Part shown: positions 17,115 through 25,563 of the stretch, in pieces | Numbering within the stretch: position 1 is the first letter of the stretch | Layout: every line of letters begins with the position of its first letter | Assembly (NCBI GenBank): GCA_927443345.1 | Contig: CAKMKJ010000052.1 | Span: forward strand, 60,944-124,943 | Reading direction: 5' to 3' | From: an uncultured Anaerolineaceae bacterium | Lineage (GTDB): Bacteria; Chloroflexota; Anaerolineae; Anaerolineales; Anaerolineaceae | Length of the DNA: 64,000 bases | Program-made: the position numbers and the translations under genes | The notes under the pieces: generated by a model | Told to the model about the DNA's origin: nothing | Seen by the model: the letters and a program-made list of their open reading frames with translations, nothing else | The model's database searches: none

Positions 17115-18218
17115 TCATAAGATTTTCAAACCACGCGGCATGTCACTGAGCGATTCACATCCCGTTTCAGTGACGGCGATGTTGTCCTCAATCCGCACCC
17201 CGCCTTTGCCGGGCAAATAGATGCCTGGTTCAACTGTATAGGTCATGCCTGCTGCGAGTTCCAAGGGGTTGCCGGCAAACATATAGGGCTGCTCGTGAGC
17301 TTCCATACCCAATCCGTGGCCGGTACGGTGAGTAAAATAGTCACCGAAACCTGCCTTGTTAATCACTCTTCGTGTCACATTATCCACAGCGCCAGCAGGC
17401 AAACCTGGTTTACCTGCCGCCCTCCCTGCAGCATTAGCAGCCTGGACGGCATTATAGATTTCGACCAGTTCTGGCACCGGTTCACCCATGGCAAAAGTGC
17501 GTGTCAGATCTGAGCAATAATCATCATAAGCGGCACCCCAATCAATCACCAAAAAATCGCCCTTCTGAAGTTTGCGTGAAGTTGGTAACGCATGCGGATT
17601 AGCGCTGTTCGGTCCGCTGGCGATGATTGGCATAAACGGCAGTTCAGGAGAAGAACCAGCTTTATACAACTGGATGATTAACTCAGAAGCCAGGTCTTGT
17701 TCAGTGACACCGGGTTTAATATAAGGTAAGGTAGCCAATAGTGCTTTTTGAGCGATCTGGACTGCCTTTCGCATGCATTCTATCTCATGCGCGTCTTTCT
17801 GACTGCGTAAAACGCTCACGACTGAATCACCAGAGACGAAATTGGCGCCTGGTGCTGCCTTTCGTAAATATTCCAGTTCAAGGAACCTTAAACGGTTGGG
17901 TTCAACCCCCACATTAAGGGGTTTACTCTTCCATTTTGAAAGCGCATGGTCAAACACACCCTGCCAGGTGGAGGGATCATCACCAAATGTATGCACGCTG
18001 AGAGGCGTTGCAATGCCCGCTAATTTTGCGCTTTCAAGTTCAGGCAAGATCAACAATGGCGTTTCGCCCCGCTGGTAGACAAAAATTGTTGGTCTTTCCA
18101 TCAGATGAAAATGCAAACCGGTCAAATAAACAAGTGATGGACCCGGGTTAAGTACAATGGCGTCAATTTTGTTAGACGCCATTAATTGATCCAAACGCGA
18201 TAATCGACTCTTGAGCAT
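17115..18218 (-). CDS. Xaa-Pro aminopeptidase/dipeptidase, M24 family
   Basis: 367-residue cytosolic peptidase with an N-terminal creatinase-type domain (about 1-135) and a C-terminal pita-bread domain. All five dinuclear metal ligands are present: D226, D237, H301, E330 and E344. The enzyme releases residues next to proline and supports peptide use. It is the first gene of a leftward run that continues with the esterase, the MFS transporter, the hydrolase and the deacetylase. The amino-acid ABC transporter genes, which read the same way, end 71 bases upstream, so the peptidase may also receive read-through from that unit. Confidence 0.9.
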   Translation of the reverse strand: MLKSRLSRLDQLMASNKIDAIVLNPGPSLVYLTGLHFHLMERPTIFVYQRGETPLLILPELESAKLAGIATPLSVHTFGDDPSTWQGVFDHALSKWKSKPLNVGVEPNRLRFLELEYLRKAAPGANFVSGDSVVSVLRSQKDAHEIECMRKAVQIAQKALLATLPYIKPGVTEQDLASELIIQLYKAGSSPELPFMPIIASGPNSANPHALPTSRKLQKGDFLVIDWGAAYDDYCSDLTRTFAMGEPVPELVEIYNAVQAANAAGRAAGKPGLPAGAVDNVTRRVINKAGFGDYFTHRTGHGLGMEAHEQPYMFAGNPLELAAGMTYTVEPGIYLPGKGGVRIEDNIAVTETGCESLSDMPRGLKIL

Positions 18219-18289
18219 ATTAAAATTCTCCCGAGTCGATTATAGCGCCAAGTAGGCTGTGATGCAAAAAATGGCTTGTCTTGAACCTT

Positions 18290-19033
18290 TTAGTGGTTCA
18301 AAATTTGTGAAAGGAAAAGTTTCGTCCGTTCATGTGTTGGGTTGGTGAAAAAAACAGCGGGAGATGCCTTTTCAACAATCTGGCCTTTATCCATAAAGAC
18401 CACTTCATCCGCGGCTGCTTTGGCGAAACCCATTTCATGGGTGACCACGATCATCGTTATGCCAGCTTTGGCAAGATCAAGCATGACTTCGAGTACTTCC
18501 TTGATCATTTCAGGGTCAAGCGCGCTGGTCGGTTCATCAAACAACATTAGTTTTGGATTCATTGCCAGAGCGCGAGCAATGGCTACACGCTGCTGCTGCC
18601 CCCCTGATAATTGCGTCGGGTAACGGCTGGCTTTTTCAGGGATTCCAACTCTCGTTAGTTGCGACATGGCATTTTCTATTGCCTTTTCTTTGGACACCTT
18701 TTTCACTATCCGCTGCGCCAGGGTGATGTTTTCGAGCACGGTGAGATGCGGATAGAGATTGAAATGTTGAAAAACCATGCCAATTTCGGAGCGGATTTTA
18801 TCGATCTGCTTCGATTTATGGGTCAATTTTTCACCATCAATCCAAATGTCGCCGCTGGTTTTTTCTTCTAGTTGGTTGACGCAGCGCAGAAGTGTGGATT
18901 TACCAGAGCCGCTGGGTCCGAGGATCACAATCACCTGCCCCTTTTTCACGGTCAGACTTACACCATCAAGGGCTTCAATGCCAGTGAAGTGTTTCTTCAA
19001 ATCTTGAACAACGACCATGTCATCAGCGCTCAT
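18290..19033 (-). CDS. Polar amino-acid ABC transporter, ATP-binding protein
   Basis: 247-residue ABC ATPase of the GlnQ/HisP type that powers uptake of polar amino acids. Walker [10 protein letters not shown] (about 38-46), the Q-loop [16 protein letters not shown], signature LSGGQQQR and Walker [14 protein letters not shown] are all complete, and an H-loop VTHEMGFA follows. Its start overlaps the end of the permease gene by 11 bases, which indicates coupled translation. It is the last gene of a binding protein-permease-ATPase operon. The substrate (glutamine, glutamate, arginine, cystine or others) cannot be read from the ATPase. Confidence 0.93.
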   Translation of the reverse strand: MSADDMVVVQDLKKHFTGIEALDGVSLTVKKGQVIVILGPSGSGKSTLLRCVNQLEEKTSGDIWIDGEKLTHKSKQIDKIRSEIGMVFQHFNLYPHLTVLENITLAQRIVKKVSKEKAIENAMSQLTRVGIPEKASRYPTQLSGGQQQRVAIARALAMNPKLMLFDEPTSALDPEMIKEVLEVMLDLAKAGITMIVVTHEMGFAKAAADEVVFMDKGQIVEKASPAVFFTNPTHERTKLFLSQILNH

Positions 19034-19901
19034 TTTTTTGGATCCGTTTCTCGATATATTTCAACAAAAATGAAAGTAATATCGTCATAGTGAGGTATAA
19101 CACAGCCAGCGTAATATATGACTCCTGGTATTGAAAAGTTCTACCTGCATAAAGTTTGGCGATCTGGGTGATATCTCTCACCGCCAATACTGAAACCAGT
19201 GACGAATCTTTCAACATCGATATAAAATCATTGCCCAATGCCGGCAAAACATTGCGAATGGCCTGGGGTAAGATAATGTAACGCATGGCCTGCCAATAAC
19301 TCATACCTTGTGAACGAGCAGCTTCCATTTGTCCGCGACCAATAGACTGGATGCCTGCCCGAAATATTTCAGCTAAAAATGCACCATAGGTGGTTGAAAG
19401 CGCAATGACTGCCCTGGTGTTCATGGGCACTTCATTTTTTATAGCAGATAACCAACCGCCGATGTCTGTAACGCCAATCTCTACTAACCATACCCCCAAT
19501 GCTTTTAATCCGTTTACTACACCTGGAATCCCCACAAATGCGATGAAAAAGATCAGCACCAGCATGGGGATGCCTCGGATCAATTCAACATATAAAGTGG
19601 ACAAATTTTTAAAAAATGTATTATCTGAGATTCTACCTAAACCGGTCAACAAACCAATAAGCAGGGCAAAGACAAAAGCAATAAGGGTTGTCGTGATGGT
19701 GACACTTAACCCTGCCTTGATAAATAAAAATGCCTTTTGAAAGGGAATGTTGGTAAGAATGTTTACAAAAGTAAATATGGCAATGGCAATTATGGCATAT
19801 AACCACCAGGGTGCAGCTCTGAGCTTTGCTTTCAAATACTCGCGATTTTCGAGAGAATTTCGTCTGGGAGGCTTTGCATTGGCATTCGTTAATTGTGCCA
19901 T
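19023..19901 (-). CDS. Polar amino-acid ABC transporter, permease
   Basis: 292-residue inner-membrane permease of the HisMQ family. A cytoplasmic N-terminus of about 35 basic residues precedes roughly six hydrophobic helices. The ATPase-coupling EAA loop reads [20 protein letters not shown] and is followed by the expected PALGNDF segment. An insertion of about 25 residues around position 130-160 ([18 protein letters not shown]) is longer than in short family members and may form a periplasmic loop. Only one permease is encoded, so it probably works as a homodimer. It is separated from the binding-protein gene by a stable hairpin. Confidence 0.9.
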   Translation of the reverse strand: MAQLTNANAKPPRRNSLENREYLKAKLRAAPWWLYAIIAIAIFTFVNILTNIPFQKAFLFIKAGLSVTITTTLIAFVFALLIGLLTGLGRISDNTFFKNLSTLYVELIRGIPMLVLIFFIAFVGIPGVVNGLKALGVWLVEIGVTDIGGWLSAIKNEVPMNTRAVIALSTTYGAFLAEIFRAGIQSIGRGQMEAARSQGMSYWQAMRYIILPQAIRNVLPALGNDFISMLKDSSLVSVLAVRDITQIAKLYAGRTFQYQESYITLAVLYLTMTILLSFLLKYIEKRIQKNER

Positions 19902-19915
19902 CAGTGTTCTTTCTA

Positions 19916-19945
19916 CGGGCTCCCTGAAGTCTGCAAGGGAGCCCG
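19916..19945 (-). other. Intercistronic stem-loop between binding-protein and permease genes
   Basis: Perfect 10-base arms CGGGCTCCCT and AGGGAGCCCG with a 10-base loop lie in the 66-base gap. On the coding (minus) strand no T-run follows, so it is not a full terminator. Such hairpins commonly protect the upstream message from 3' decay and raise binding-protein yield. Confidence 0.7.
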
Positions 19946-19967
19946 TTTTTAGTATAGTATTTAAAAT

Positions 19968-20804
19968 TTATTGGATATCGTCGTAAGTGATATTGAAATC
20001 TGGGCCAAAGTATTTTTCTTGAAGTGTGGCAAGCGTGCCGTCATCAATCATTGCTTGAAGGGCAAGGTCTACAGGTTCTTTTAGGTCGCTGCCTAATGGA
20101 TAAATGAAACCCAATTCATCGCTGGAGATTGAAGGTCCAATCAGCTCAAGTTGGTCAGCGTTGGTGCCTTGATATCCCAAACCTACAACCTCATCAATAA
20201 TGATGGCGTCCAAATCACCGGCCAGCAAAGCTTGAACGGCAAAGGGGAAGGTTTCAAAAGCCTGAATTCGATCTTCTGGAAGATATTTTGTAGCGGTTTC
20301 ATAATTGGTGGTGCTCACCTGTGTACCCAATTTCAATTCAGAATTGGCAACGATGTCTTCGATACTGCTGAATCTGGTTTCACCAAGACGGACGAGCAAA
20401 CGTTGTTGAATCTGCTGATATCCAATGGAGAAATCGACTTGCTGCGCACGCTCTTCAGTATAGGTGACACCATCAGCACCAACATCAAATTGACCATCGG
20501 CAACTGCTTGAATCATGCCATCCCAGGCGGATTCAACATAGACAGGTGTGCAGTGCAGACGTGTGCAGATATCATCCCATGCGTCATAATCCCATCCGCC
20601 GGCTTCACCCGTGGTGGCAGAAATGTAGTTGAAAGGAAGATAAGCGTTTTCAACAGCAATCTTGATCTCGCGGCAATCGAGGTCAACAATCGCGTCAGCA
20701 GCAGTTCCCAAACAACCAGAGGCGGGTTTGCTTCCGGCGCAGGCACTCAATACAACAACAAGAAGTGCCAAAACAATAACTAGTACAATTTTCGTGTTTT
20801 TCAT
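19968..20804 (-). CDS. Polar amino-acid ABC transporter, substrate-binding lipoprotein
   Basis: 278-residue extracytoplasmic solute-binding protein of family 3. The signal peptide ends in a lipobox LSAC (Cys about residue 22), so the mature protein is lipid-anchored. The body has the two-lobe pattern with AVENAYLPFNYI and GGWDYDAWDDI near the ligand site and the GVTYTEERAQQVDFS segment typical of glutamine/arginine/cystine binders. Two extra cysteine pairs (CLGTAADAIVDLDC and CTRLHC) could form disulphides. It is the first structural gene of the operon; the ribosome-binding site GAGGAGAAGG precedes the ATG. Expression is likely controlled by the structured leader upstream. Confidence 0.92.
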   Translation of the reverse strand: MKNTKIVLVIVLALLVVVLSACAGSKPASGCLGTAADAIVDLDCREIKIAVENAYLPFNYISATTGEAGGWDYDAWDDICTRLHCTPVYVESAWDGMIQAVADGQFDVGADGVTYTEERAQQVDFSIGYQQIQQRLLVRLGETRFSSIEDIVANSELKLGTQVSTTNYETATKYLPEDRIQAFETFPFAVQALLAGDLDAIIIDEVVGLGYQGTNADQLELIGPSISSDELGFIYPLGSDLKEPVDLALQAMIDDGTLATLQEKYFGPDFNITYDDIQ

Positions 20805-20895
20805 TTATTCCTTCTCCTCAAAAAAATATTTATTGCATCTTCAACCTGCAAGAGAAGCACAATTGCAGATTGCGGTTACCAGAGTATAGGGGTTG

Positions 20896-20926
20896 AAAAA
20901 AAAAGCCTCCCCTATGAAGGGAAGGC
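20896..20926 (-). terminator. Leader terminator of the amino-acid transporter operon
   Basis: Minus-strand arms GCCTTCCC (20919-20926) and GGGGAGGC (20905-20912) form an eight-pair stem with one G-U pair, followed by nine T residues (20896-20904). It lies about 90 bases before the binding-protein ATG, inside the transcribed leader. Confidence 0.85.
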
Positions 20927-21046
20927 GGGAAATCCTGAAAAAATATGCTGCTTCTTGGTCTACCTAAATCGAATCAGCGCCCGATACCCTTCTTGAGAGT
21001 GGCGATTGGCTTTCGATGATGCTTAGGTGTATAGACTGAAATCATA
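20927..21046 (-). promoter_or_regulatory. Structured leader of the amino-acid transporter operon, class not recognised
   Basis: Between the promoter and the leader terminator the minus strand folds into a long arm: GTCTA/TAGAC, then CCTAA/TTAGG, then ATCGAA/TTCGAT. Near the tip lie CGCC/GGCG and an ACTCT/AGGGT hairpin. The GAAGGG of the tip hairpin can instead pair with CCCTTC in the terminator, giving a plausible switch. There is no T-box core (GGTGGNACCGCG) and no lysine, SAM, glycine or guanidine riboswitch signature that I recognise. Confidence 0.6.
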
Positions 21047-21052
21047 GGTATG

Positions 21053-21081
21053 TTTATAGCAAACCAGAAATCAAAAGTCAA
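21053..21081 (-). promoter_or_regulatory. Promoter of the amino-acid transporter operon
   Basis: Minus-strand TTGACT (21076-21081), a 17-base spacer and TATAAA (21053-21058). The predicted start near 21046 gives a leader of about 240 bases before the binding-protein gene. Confidence 0.75.
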
Positions 21082-21191
21082 TGGGTTTTAATATAATTTA
21101 AATTAATTCATAAAAATGATAATATTTGAAACCTTATTATTATTTAATCCGGTTTTGTATATAATTTAATTTTCAATTCAGGAGAACACTT

Positions 21192-22151
21192 GTGGAACAA
21201 ACAATAAATTGGTTGTTATCATCGTCACCTCTTGCTGAATACCACACTCGCCTGGATATCCTTCACCTCGCCGAGACCGATCAATCCGTTGTTGCCGCGC
21301 GAAAGGCTATGCTTGAAAACCCAATGATTAAAGATTTAATCATTGAGTTAACCAATTGGCCTGGAAACATTTTGGTTAGTCACAAAAGCGCAGGGCACGC
21401 ACTCCACAAACTCGTTTTTCTGGCTGACCTTGGATTAAAGGTTAGCGACCCTGGAATGGATGAATTGACCAACAGAGTAATGGAACATCAAGATCCTGAT
21501 GGTCCATTTCAAATTATGACAAATATTCCAACCCATTTTGGAGGCACGGGAGAAGATGTTTGGGCATGGGCATTGTGTGACGCCCCTTCTATTCTCTATG
21601 CTTTAGTTAAATTCGGTTTGGGTGATGATCCACGCGTGAAAAATGGGATTGGATACTTGATGCAGCTGGTCAGAGAAAATGGCTGGCCTTGCGCCTGTTC
21701 AACCCAACAAGGCACCTTCCGCGGACCTGGTAAAAAATCTGATCCCTGCCCTTACGCCAACCTGATCATGGTCAAACTTCTGGCTGCAACACCTGATTTT
21801 ATCAACAGCGAAGCCTGTCACCAAGGCGCAGAATCGCTGCAGCATTGCTGGGCCGAACGCCTGACTTATCACCCCTATATTTTCTATATGGGAAATGATT
21901 TCAGCAAACTTAAAGCACCCCTGATCTGGTTTGACATAATCCATGTTTCATTTGTCTTGTCTCAATTGGCCTGGATCAAAGACGACCCCCGTCTCGCGGA
22001 GATGAAAGCTGTCATTTCTCAAAAAGCCGATGCTAATGGTCGTTATACACCTGAATCCATTTGGACCGCCTGGAAAGGATGGGATTTCGGGCAGAAAAAA
22101 GTACCCTCTCCATACCTCACTTATCTGGCCACGAAAATTCTCACCGAATAG
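21192..22151 (+). CDS. Alpha-toroid (prenyltransferase/terpene-cyclase-like) protein of unknown function
   Basis: 319-residue soluble protein with paired helices and QDPDGPFQ/ENGWPC turns that resemble the repeat of squalene-hopene cyclases and prenyltransferase beta subunits. No catalytic DxDD motif of cyclases is seen. A cysteine-rich stretch near residues 165-190 (CACS...CPYAN) and further Cys/His residues could bind a metal. No other enzyme of isoprenoid synthesis is adjacent. The frame starts with GTG at 21192 behind an AGGAGA ribosome-binding site; TATAAT lies at 21160-21165. It is a single-gene unit with its own terminator. I do not recognise a specific function. Confidence 0.65.
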   Translation: MEQTINWLLSSSPLAEYHTRLDILHLAETDQSVVAARKAMLENPMIKDLIIELTNWPGNILVSHKSAGHALHKLVFLADLGLKVSDPGMDELTNRVMEHQDPDGPFQIMTNIPTHFGGTGEDVWAWALCDAPSILYALVKFGLGDDPRVKNGIGYLMQLVRENGWPCACSTQQGTFRGPGKKSDPCPYANLIMVKLLAATPDFINSEACHQGAESLQHCWAERLTYHPYIFYMGNDFSKLKAPLIWFDIIHVSFVLSQLAWIKDDPRLAEMKAVISQKADANGRYTPESIWTAWKGWDFGQKKVPSPYLTYLATKILTE

Positions 22152-22170
22152 AGCAATTTATCCAAAAATA

Positions 22171-22200
22171 AATACGACCTGAAACATTTCAGGTCGTATT
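22171..22200. terminator. Bidirectional terminator between the 21.2 kb gene and rny
   Basis: Near-perfect 13-14 base arms AATACGACCTGAAA and TTTCAGGTCGTATT meet in a tiny loop, with A/T runs on both sides. It lies between convergent genes and can serve both. Confidence 0.85.
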
Positions 22201-22219
22201 ATATTTCACACTAAAAAAC

Positions 22220-23758
22220 CTACTTGGCGAATTCGATCGCCCGCGTCTCGCGGATTACAGTCACTTTGATCTGACCAGGATATTGCATGGATTCTTCAAC
22301 CTTCTTGGCCACATCGCGGGCCAACCGGATGGATGAGAGGTCGTCTATCTCTTCCGGGCGGACGATGATACGCACTTCTCGTCCAGCCTGGATGGCGTAA
22401 CTTTGCTGCACGCCCTTAAAGGAATTGGCAATCTCTTCAAGCGCACGCAGACGTTTGATGTACTGCTCCAGGTCTTCACGCCGGGCACCCGGACGTGCAC
22501 CCGAGATGGCATCAGCAGCCTCAACAATCACTGCTTCCAGAGATTCCTGATCTACTTCATGGTGATGCGATGCCATGGCATTAACCACCTTGGGATGCAC
22601 ACCATAGCGTTTGGCATATTCTGCACCCAATTGAGCATGGGTACCTTCGGTGTTATGGTCAAGGGCTTTTCCAAGATCATGCAGCAATCCGCCTGCACGA
22701 GAAACCTCTACATTGGCACCCAATTCAGCAGCCAACACGGCTGACAGTTTGGAAACTTCAACCGCATGAGAAAGCTGATTTTGGCCGTATGAGGTACGGA
22801 ATTTTAATCGTCCGAGCAATTTCAAGACTTCAGGGTGAATGCCAGCCACACCTGCATCGAAGGCAGCACCTTCACCCGCTTCAATGATGGCTTTTTCAAC
22901 TTCTTTTTCTTCTTCAGCCAAAATCTTTTCAATGTGAGCAGGATGAATTCTGCCATCCACAATCAACCGATCTAGAGATCTTCTGGCAATTTCACGTCTT
23001 ACCGAGTCAAAGCATGAAATGGTGACAGCTTCAGGGGTGTCATCCACGATTACATCCACACCGGCGGCTTGTTCAAATGCGCGGATATTGCGTCCGTTGC
23101 GGCCAACGATGCGGCCTTTCATTTCTTCATTGGGTAAAGTCACAAGCGAAGTAGACACACTGGAAACATGCTCCGAGGCGACCCGTTGAATGGCATCAGT
23201 GATGATCTCGCGGGCTCGTTTTTCGCCTTCATTACGCGCTTCAGCTTCGATCTGGCGGATGATTCGCGCCATATCATTTCGGCCTTCTTTCTCAGCTTCG
23301 CCAAGAAGAACTTGTTTGGCCTCTTCCATGCTCATCTGACCGATGCGCTGAAGTTCTTCCAATTCAGTGGCGTATAATTTTTCGATTTCGTTGGCGCGCT
23401 TGTCAAGAGCGCTTTGTCTTTTATTGATGTTCTGCTCGCGCAGTTCAAGTCGTTCAATACGATTATCCAATTCAAGACGACGTTTTTGCAGGCGGTCATC
23501 TTCACGCACAATTTCACTTCTGCGCCTCGAATTTTCACTTTCGGCATCTTGGAGAATCTTAAGTGATTTATCTTTGGCTTCCATCTCAAGATTCTTGGCT
23601 TTTTCAGATGCCAAACGAACCAGACCATCTGCTTCATTCTGTTGACTCTTTTTATATTTTTCGGTAAAGCTTTTTACCAGAAGAAATGAAACTCCTCCGG
23701 CAACTACCAACCCTACTACCAATGCAATGAGAATTGTGCCCAGGTCAATATTTTCCAT
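22220..23758 (-). CDS. rny: Ribonuclease Y
   Basis: Membrane-anchored endoribonuclease that starts mRNA decay in many bacteria lacking RNase E. The order is an N-terminal membrane helix (about 8-28), a long charged coiled coil (about 30-195), a KH RNA-binding domain around GRIVGRNGRNIRAFE, and an HD phosphohydrolase domain with the HDLGKALDH motif. The 512 residues are the usual length. Two in-frame ATGs exist. I chose 23758 because the GAGGA ribosome-binding site is then five bases away; the first ATG (23764) directly abuts it. It overlaps the end of recX, so the pair is translationally coupled. Confidence 0.95.
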   Translation of the reverse strand: MENIDLGTILIALVVGLVVAGGVSFLLVKSFTEKYKKSQQNEADGLVRLASEKAKNLEMEAKDKSLKILQDAESENSRRRSEIVREDDRLQKRRLELDNRIERLELREQNINKRQSALDKRANEIEKLYATELEELQRIGQMSMEEAKQVLLGEAEKEGRNDMARIIRQIEAEARNEGEKRAREIITDAIQRVASEHVSSVSTSLVTLPNEEMKGRIVGRNGRNIRAFEQAAGVDVIVDDTPEAVTISCFDSVRREIARRSLDRLIVDGRIHPAHIEKILAEEEKEVEKAIIEAGEGAAFDAGVAGIHPEVLKLLGRLKFRTSYGQNQLSHAVEVSKLSAVLAAELGANVEVSRAGGLLHDLGKALDHNTEGTHAQLGAEYAKRYGVHPKVVNAMASHHHEVDQESLEAVIVEAADAISGARPGARREDLEQYIKRLRALEEIANSFKGVQQSYAIQAGREVRIIVRPEEIDDLSSIRLARDVAKKVEESMQYPGQIKVTVIRETRAIEFAK

Positions 23759-24416
23759 TATCATCCTCGTTTTCCAGTTTAGTGCTTTGGTCTTGTTCTA
23801 ACGCACAGATCAGGTCTCTGATTACAGGTGAAATTGTGCCATATGAGAAACCCCGCCTGGCCAAATAAGCACTCAGCTTCTTTCGAAATAATACACGATC
23901 CTGAAAATTCAGTTTCCGTGCATATTGGGCTGCTGCCCGAGTGGCCAAATCCAAGTCATCCGCGCTGTCTGCCAAAGCAGATTCAATCGTTTGTTCAGCT
24001 ACACCTTTAATTCTTAGTTCATATCGCATCAAGCGTTGGCTGCGAGGATGGAAATCGTTACGATTCTCAATCCACATTTTGGCAAATTTCTCGTCTTGGA
24101 CCAGGTTTGCCCTTTTCAGTCGTAAAACAACTTGATCGATTTCTAATGTGCTAAATTCTTTTTGCGTTAATCTTTGGCGAATTTCTTTTTCTGTTCTCGG
24201 ACGATAATCCAACAGACGGGTAGCCTTTTGATATGCCACTTCTGAAGAATCCGATGTGATCAAGGTGTTGATGCGATCTTCGTCCAGAAGATCACCCACT
24301 TTTAGCCAGGCTGCCACCAATCTTGAAAGTCCAAAAGCGAATTCCCCATCCAGTTCAATATTGAGCCGGTTGGGATCGTGTTTCTGAACGTGAATTGCGG
24401 TGATCTGACGCTCCAT
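23745..24416 (-). CDS. recX: Regulatory protein RecX
   Basis: 223-residue RecX protein that binds RecA filaments and restrains recombinase activity. It has an N-terminal extension of about 55 residues and then the three-helix repeats, with the conserved ATRLLDYRPRTEKEIRQRL stretch and a C-terminal ARRGFSYGTI motif. recA is not in the window, and here recX precedes rny instead, a coupling of DNA repair control and RNA decay genes. The ATG at 24416 is preferred over a TTG six bases upstream. A strong terminator ends only 16 bases before the ATG, leaving little room for a promoter of its own. Confidence 0.88.
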   Translation of the reverse strand: MERQITAIHVQKHDPNRLNIELDGEFAFGLSRLVAAWLKVGDLLDEDRINTLITSDSSEVAYQKATRLLDYRPRTEKEIRQRLTQKEFSTLEIDQVVLRLKRANLVQDEKFAKMWIENRNDFHPRSQRLMRYELRIKGVAEQTIESALADSADDLDLATRAAAQYARKLNFQDRVLFRKKLSAYLARRGFSYGTISPVIRDLICALEQDQSTKLENEDDNGKY

Positions 24417-24425
24417 AATCAATTA

Positions 24426-24464
24426 ACAAAAAACAGCCAAATTCACAATAAATGATTTGGCTGT
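24426..24464 (-). terminator. Intrinsic terminator immediately upstream of recX
   Basis: Minus-strand perfect arms ACAGCCAAAT and ATTTGGCTGT (24433-24464) with a 12-base loop, followed by TTTTTTG. It is oriented toward recX and lies 16 bases before the ATG, so it ends transcripts arriving from the 24.5-24.8 kb region. Confidence 0.85.
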
Positions 24465-24800
24465 CGATCTTCAATTAACCGAAAATCAGTTCAAATGGAG
24501 TATTACTGTTTTTACACTAATCAGTCAATTCTATTACGGGTTCACAATATCTAGACTTATTCAAAGAGATCCTTGTTAAATTCTAGTTCGGATTTACTCT
24601 TCTAAACGTCATTAACGCTTGCCTCAGTGGACCCAATTCGTAAAAGAAATCTGAAAACCAAGTGACAAAAACATCCAAACTCCAAATGGAGTGAAAAAAC
24701 TTTCCAGCCAATATCGGAATCGATCAGCAATGAGGCTTATTGGATTACCTCTCAATCAAATCATTCCAAGTTAATACAATTATACATTATATTTTTGCTT
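24465..24800 (-). ncRNA. Candidate leader RNA or small RNA upstream of recX-rny
   Basis: This stretch of about 330 bases has no credible gene. A TATAAT-like minus-strand -10 cluster (TATAATGTATAATTG) lies at about 24778-24793 and the terminator at 24433-24464 would end the transcript. A minus-strand TTGGCTG (24705-24711) can pair with the CAGCCAA arm of the terminator, a possible antiterminator. The 10-mer CAAATGGAGT appears twice on the plus strand (24492-24501 and 24683-24692). It could be an attenuating leader of recX-rny or an independent small RNA. No known RNA family is recognised. Confidence 0.4.
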
Positions 24801-24857
24801 TATTGCTTATAGGTTAATTGGAGAAACAAGGCATTATTCAAACCGATTGAACCATGC

Positions 24858-24863
24858 TACAAT
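24858..24863 (+). promoter_or_regulatory. Leaderless -10 box of the 24.9 kb gene
   Basis: TACAAT lies exactly six bases before the ATG at 24870, so the transcript probably starts at the initiation codon. No clear ribosome-binding site is present. Confidence 0.5.
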
Positions 24864-24869
24864 AAATAC

Positions 24870-25286
24870 ATGAAAACCAAGGTAGAACGTGTAACACTTG
24901 AACCTGAGCAGCTTCATAAAAAACAATCCTTTCTACAGGTCTTGTTGCCTGTTATTGCCACCAGTGTTATCTGTCTGGTAGTCTGCATTATTTTGTTGTT
25001 ATCAACCTCTGCCGAACCCCAATCCACCGAACAGTGGGCTCAAATTTCAACCATGTTTTTGGTCATTCCTGCCCTGTTTTTAGGACTGATCTGCCTTACA
25101 GTGTTGGTTTTCTTGGGAGTGTTTGCAGGCAAATGGAATAAAAGCTGGCCCCCTGCCTTGCGCAACGTGCGTCTGGTAATCATCCATTTTGAAAAAAGCA
25201 TTGAAGGGCTGGCGCAAAAACCCGCACAACCCGTGATAAAAATGAAATCTATTTTTGCCGGAATAAAGGCAATTTTCAAGAAATAA
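24870..25286 (+). CDS. Small two-helix membrane protein, unknown
   Basis: 138-residue protein with a basic N-terminus, two strongly hydrophobic helices (about residues 23-48 and 65-92) and a charged cytoplasmic C-terminal tail of about 45 residues. The short loop between the helices contains TSAEPQSTEQW. No recognised domain. It is the first of a string of small envelope proteins on the plus strand, followed within 21 bases by another single-helix protein, and its promoter suggests a leaderless message. A structural or scaffold role in the membrane is a guess from topology alone. Confidence 0.6.
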   Translation: MKTKVERVTLEPEQLHKKQSFLQVLLPVIATSVICLVVCIILLLSTSAEPQSTEQWAQISTMFLVIPALFLGLICLTVLVFLGVFAGKWNKSWPPALRNVRLVIIHFEKSIEGLAQKPAQPVIKMKSIFAGIKAIFKK

Positions 25287-25306
25287 TGCACTGCTTTGGA
25301 GGAATA

Positions 25307-25513
25307 ATGCAAGAAGACTCTAAATGGAAAACAACAACTTACCTCATCGGCGGAGCACTAGGTCTGGCCACTGGTGTGGCGGCGGCCTTTTTGTTCATCC
25401 GTTCACGTGAAAATTCAGAAGGTGATCACATGATAACCTCTGGCCAGGGCGTCAAACTTGGCATGGGGATCGTTACTTTCTTACGCCAGATCACGGATAG
25501 TATCACAAAATAG
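25307..25513 (+). CDS. YtxH-like single-helix membrane protein
   Basis: 68-residue protein with one glycine/alanine-rich hydrophobic segment (about 13-31, IGGALGLATGVAAAFLFI) followed by a basic RSRE boundary and a short polar tail. This arrangement resembles YtxH-like general-stress proteins. The ATG at 25307 is chosen because it follows a GGAGGAAT ribosome-binding site; the frame remains open seven codons upstream, overlapping the previous gene. A second protein of similar design occurs at 28836. The function is unknown. Confidence 0.6.
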   Translation: MQEDSKWKTTTYLIGGALGLATGVAAAFLFIRSRENSEGDHMITSGQGVKLGMGIVTFLRQITDSITK

Positions 25514-25563
25514 TATTCTTCTTGTCTTAAATATTGGGGAAAATCCAAATACTGAATTAATTA

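Noticed and set aside
20896..21081. T-box or lysine riboswitch for the transporter leader
   Set aside because: The T-box core is absent and the leader is too short, without the conserved bases of the lysine element.
24465..24800. tmRNA, 6S RNA, RNase P RNA or SRP RNA in the gap before recX
   Set aside because: None of their conserved cores was found (no TTCGA tail, no RNase P conserved segments, no SRP tetraloop stem).
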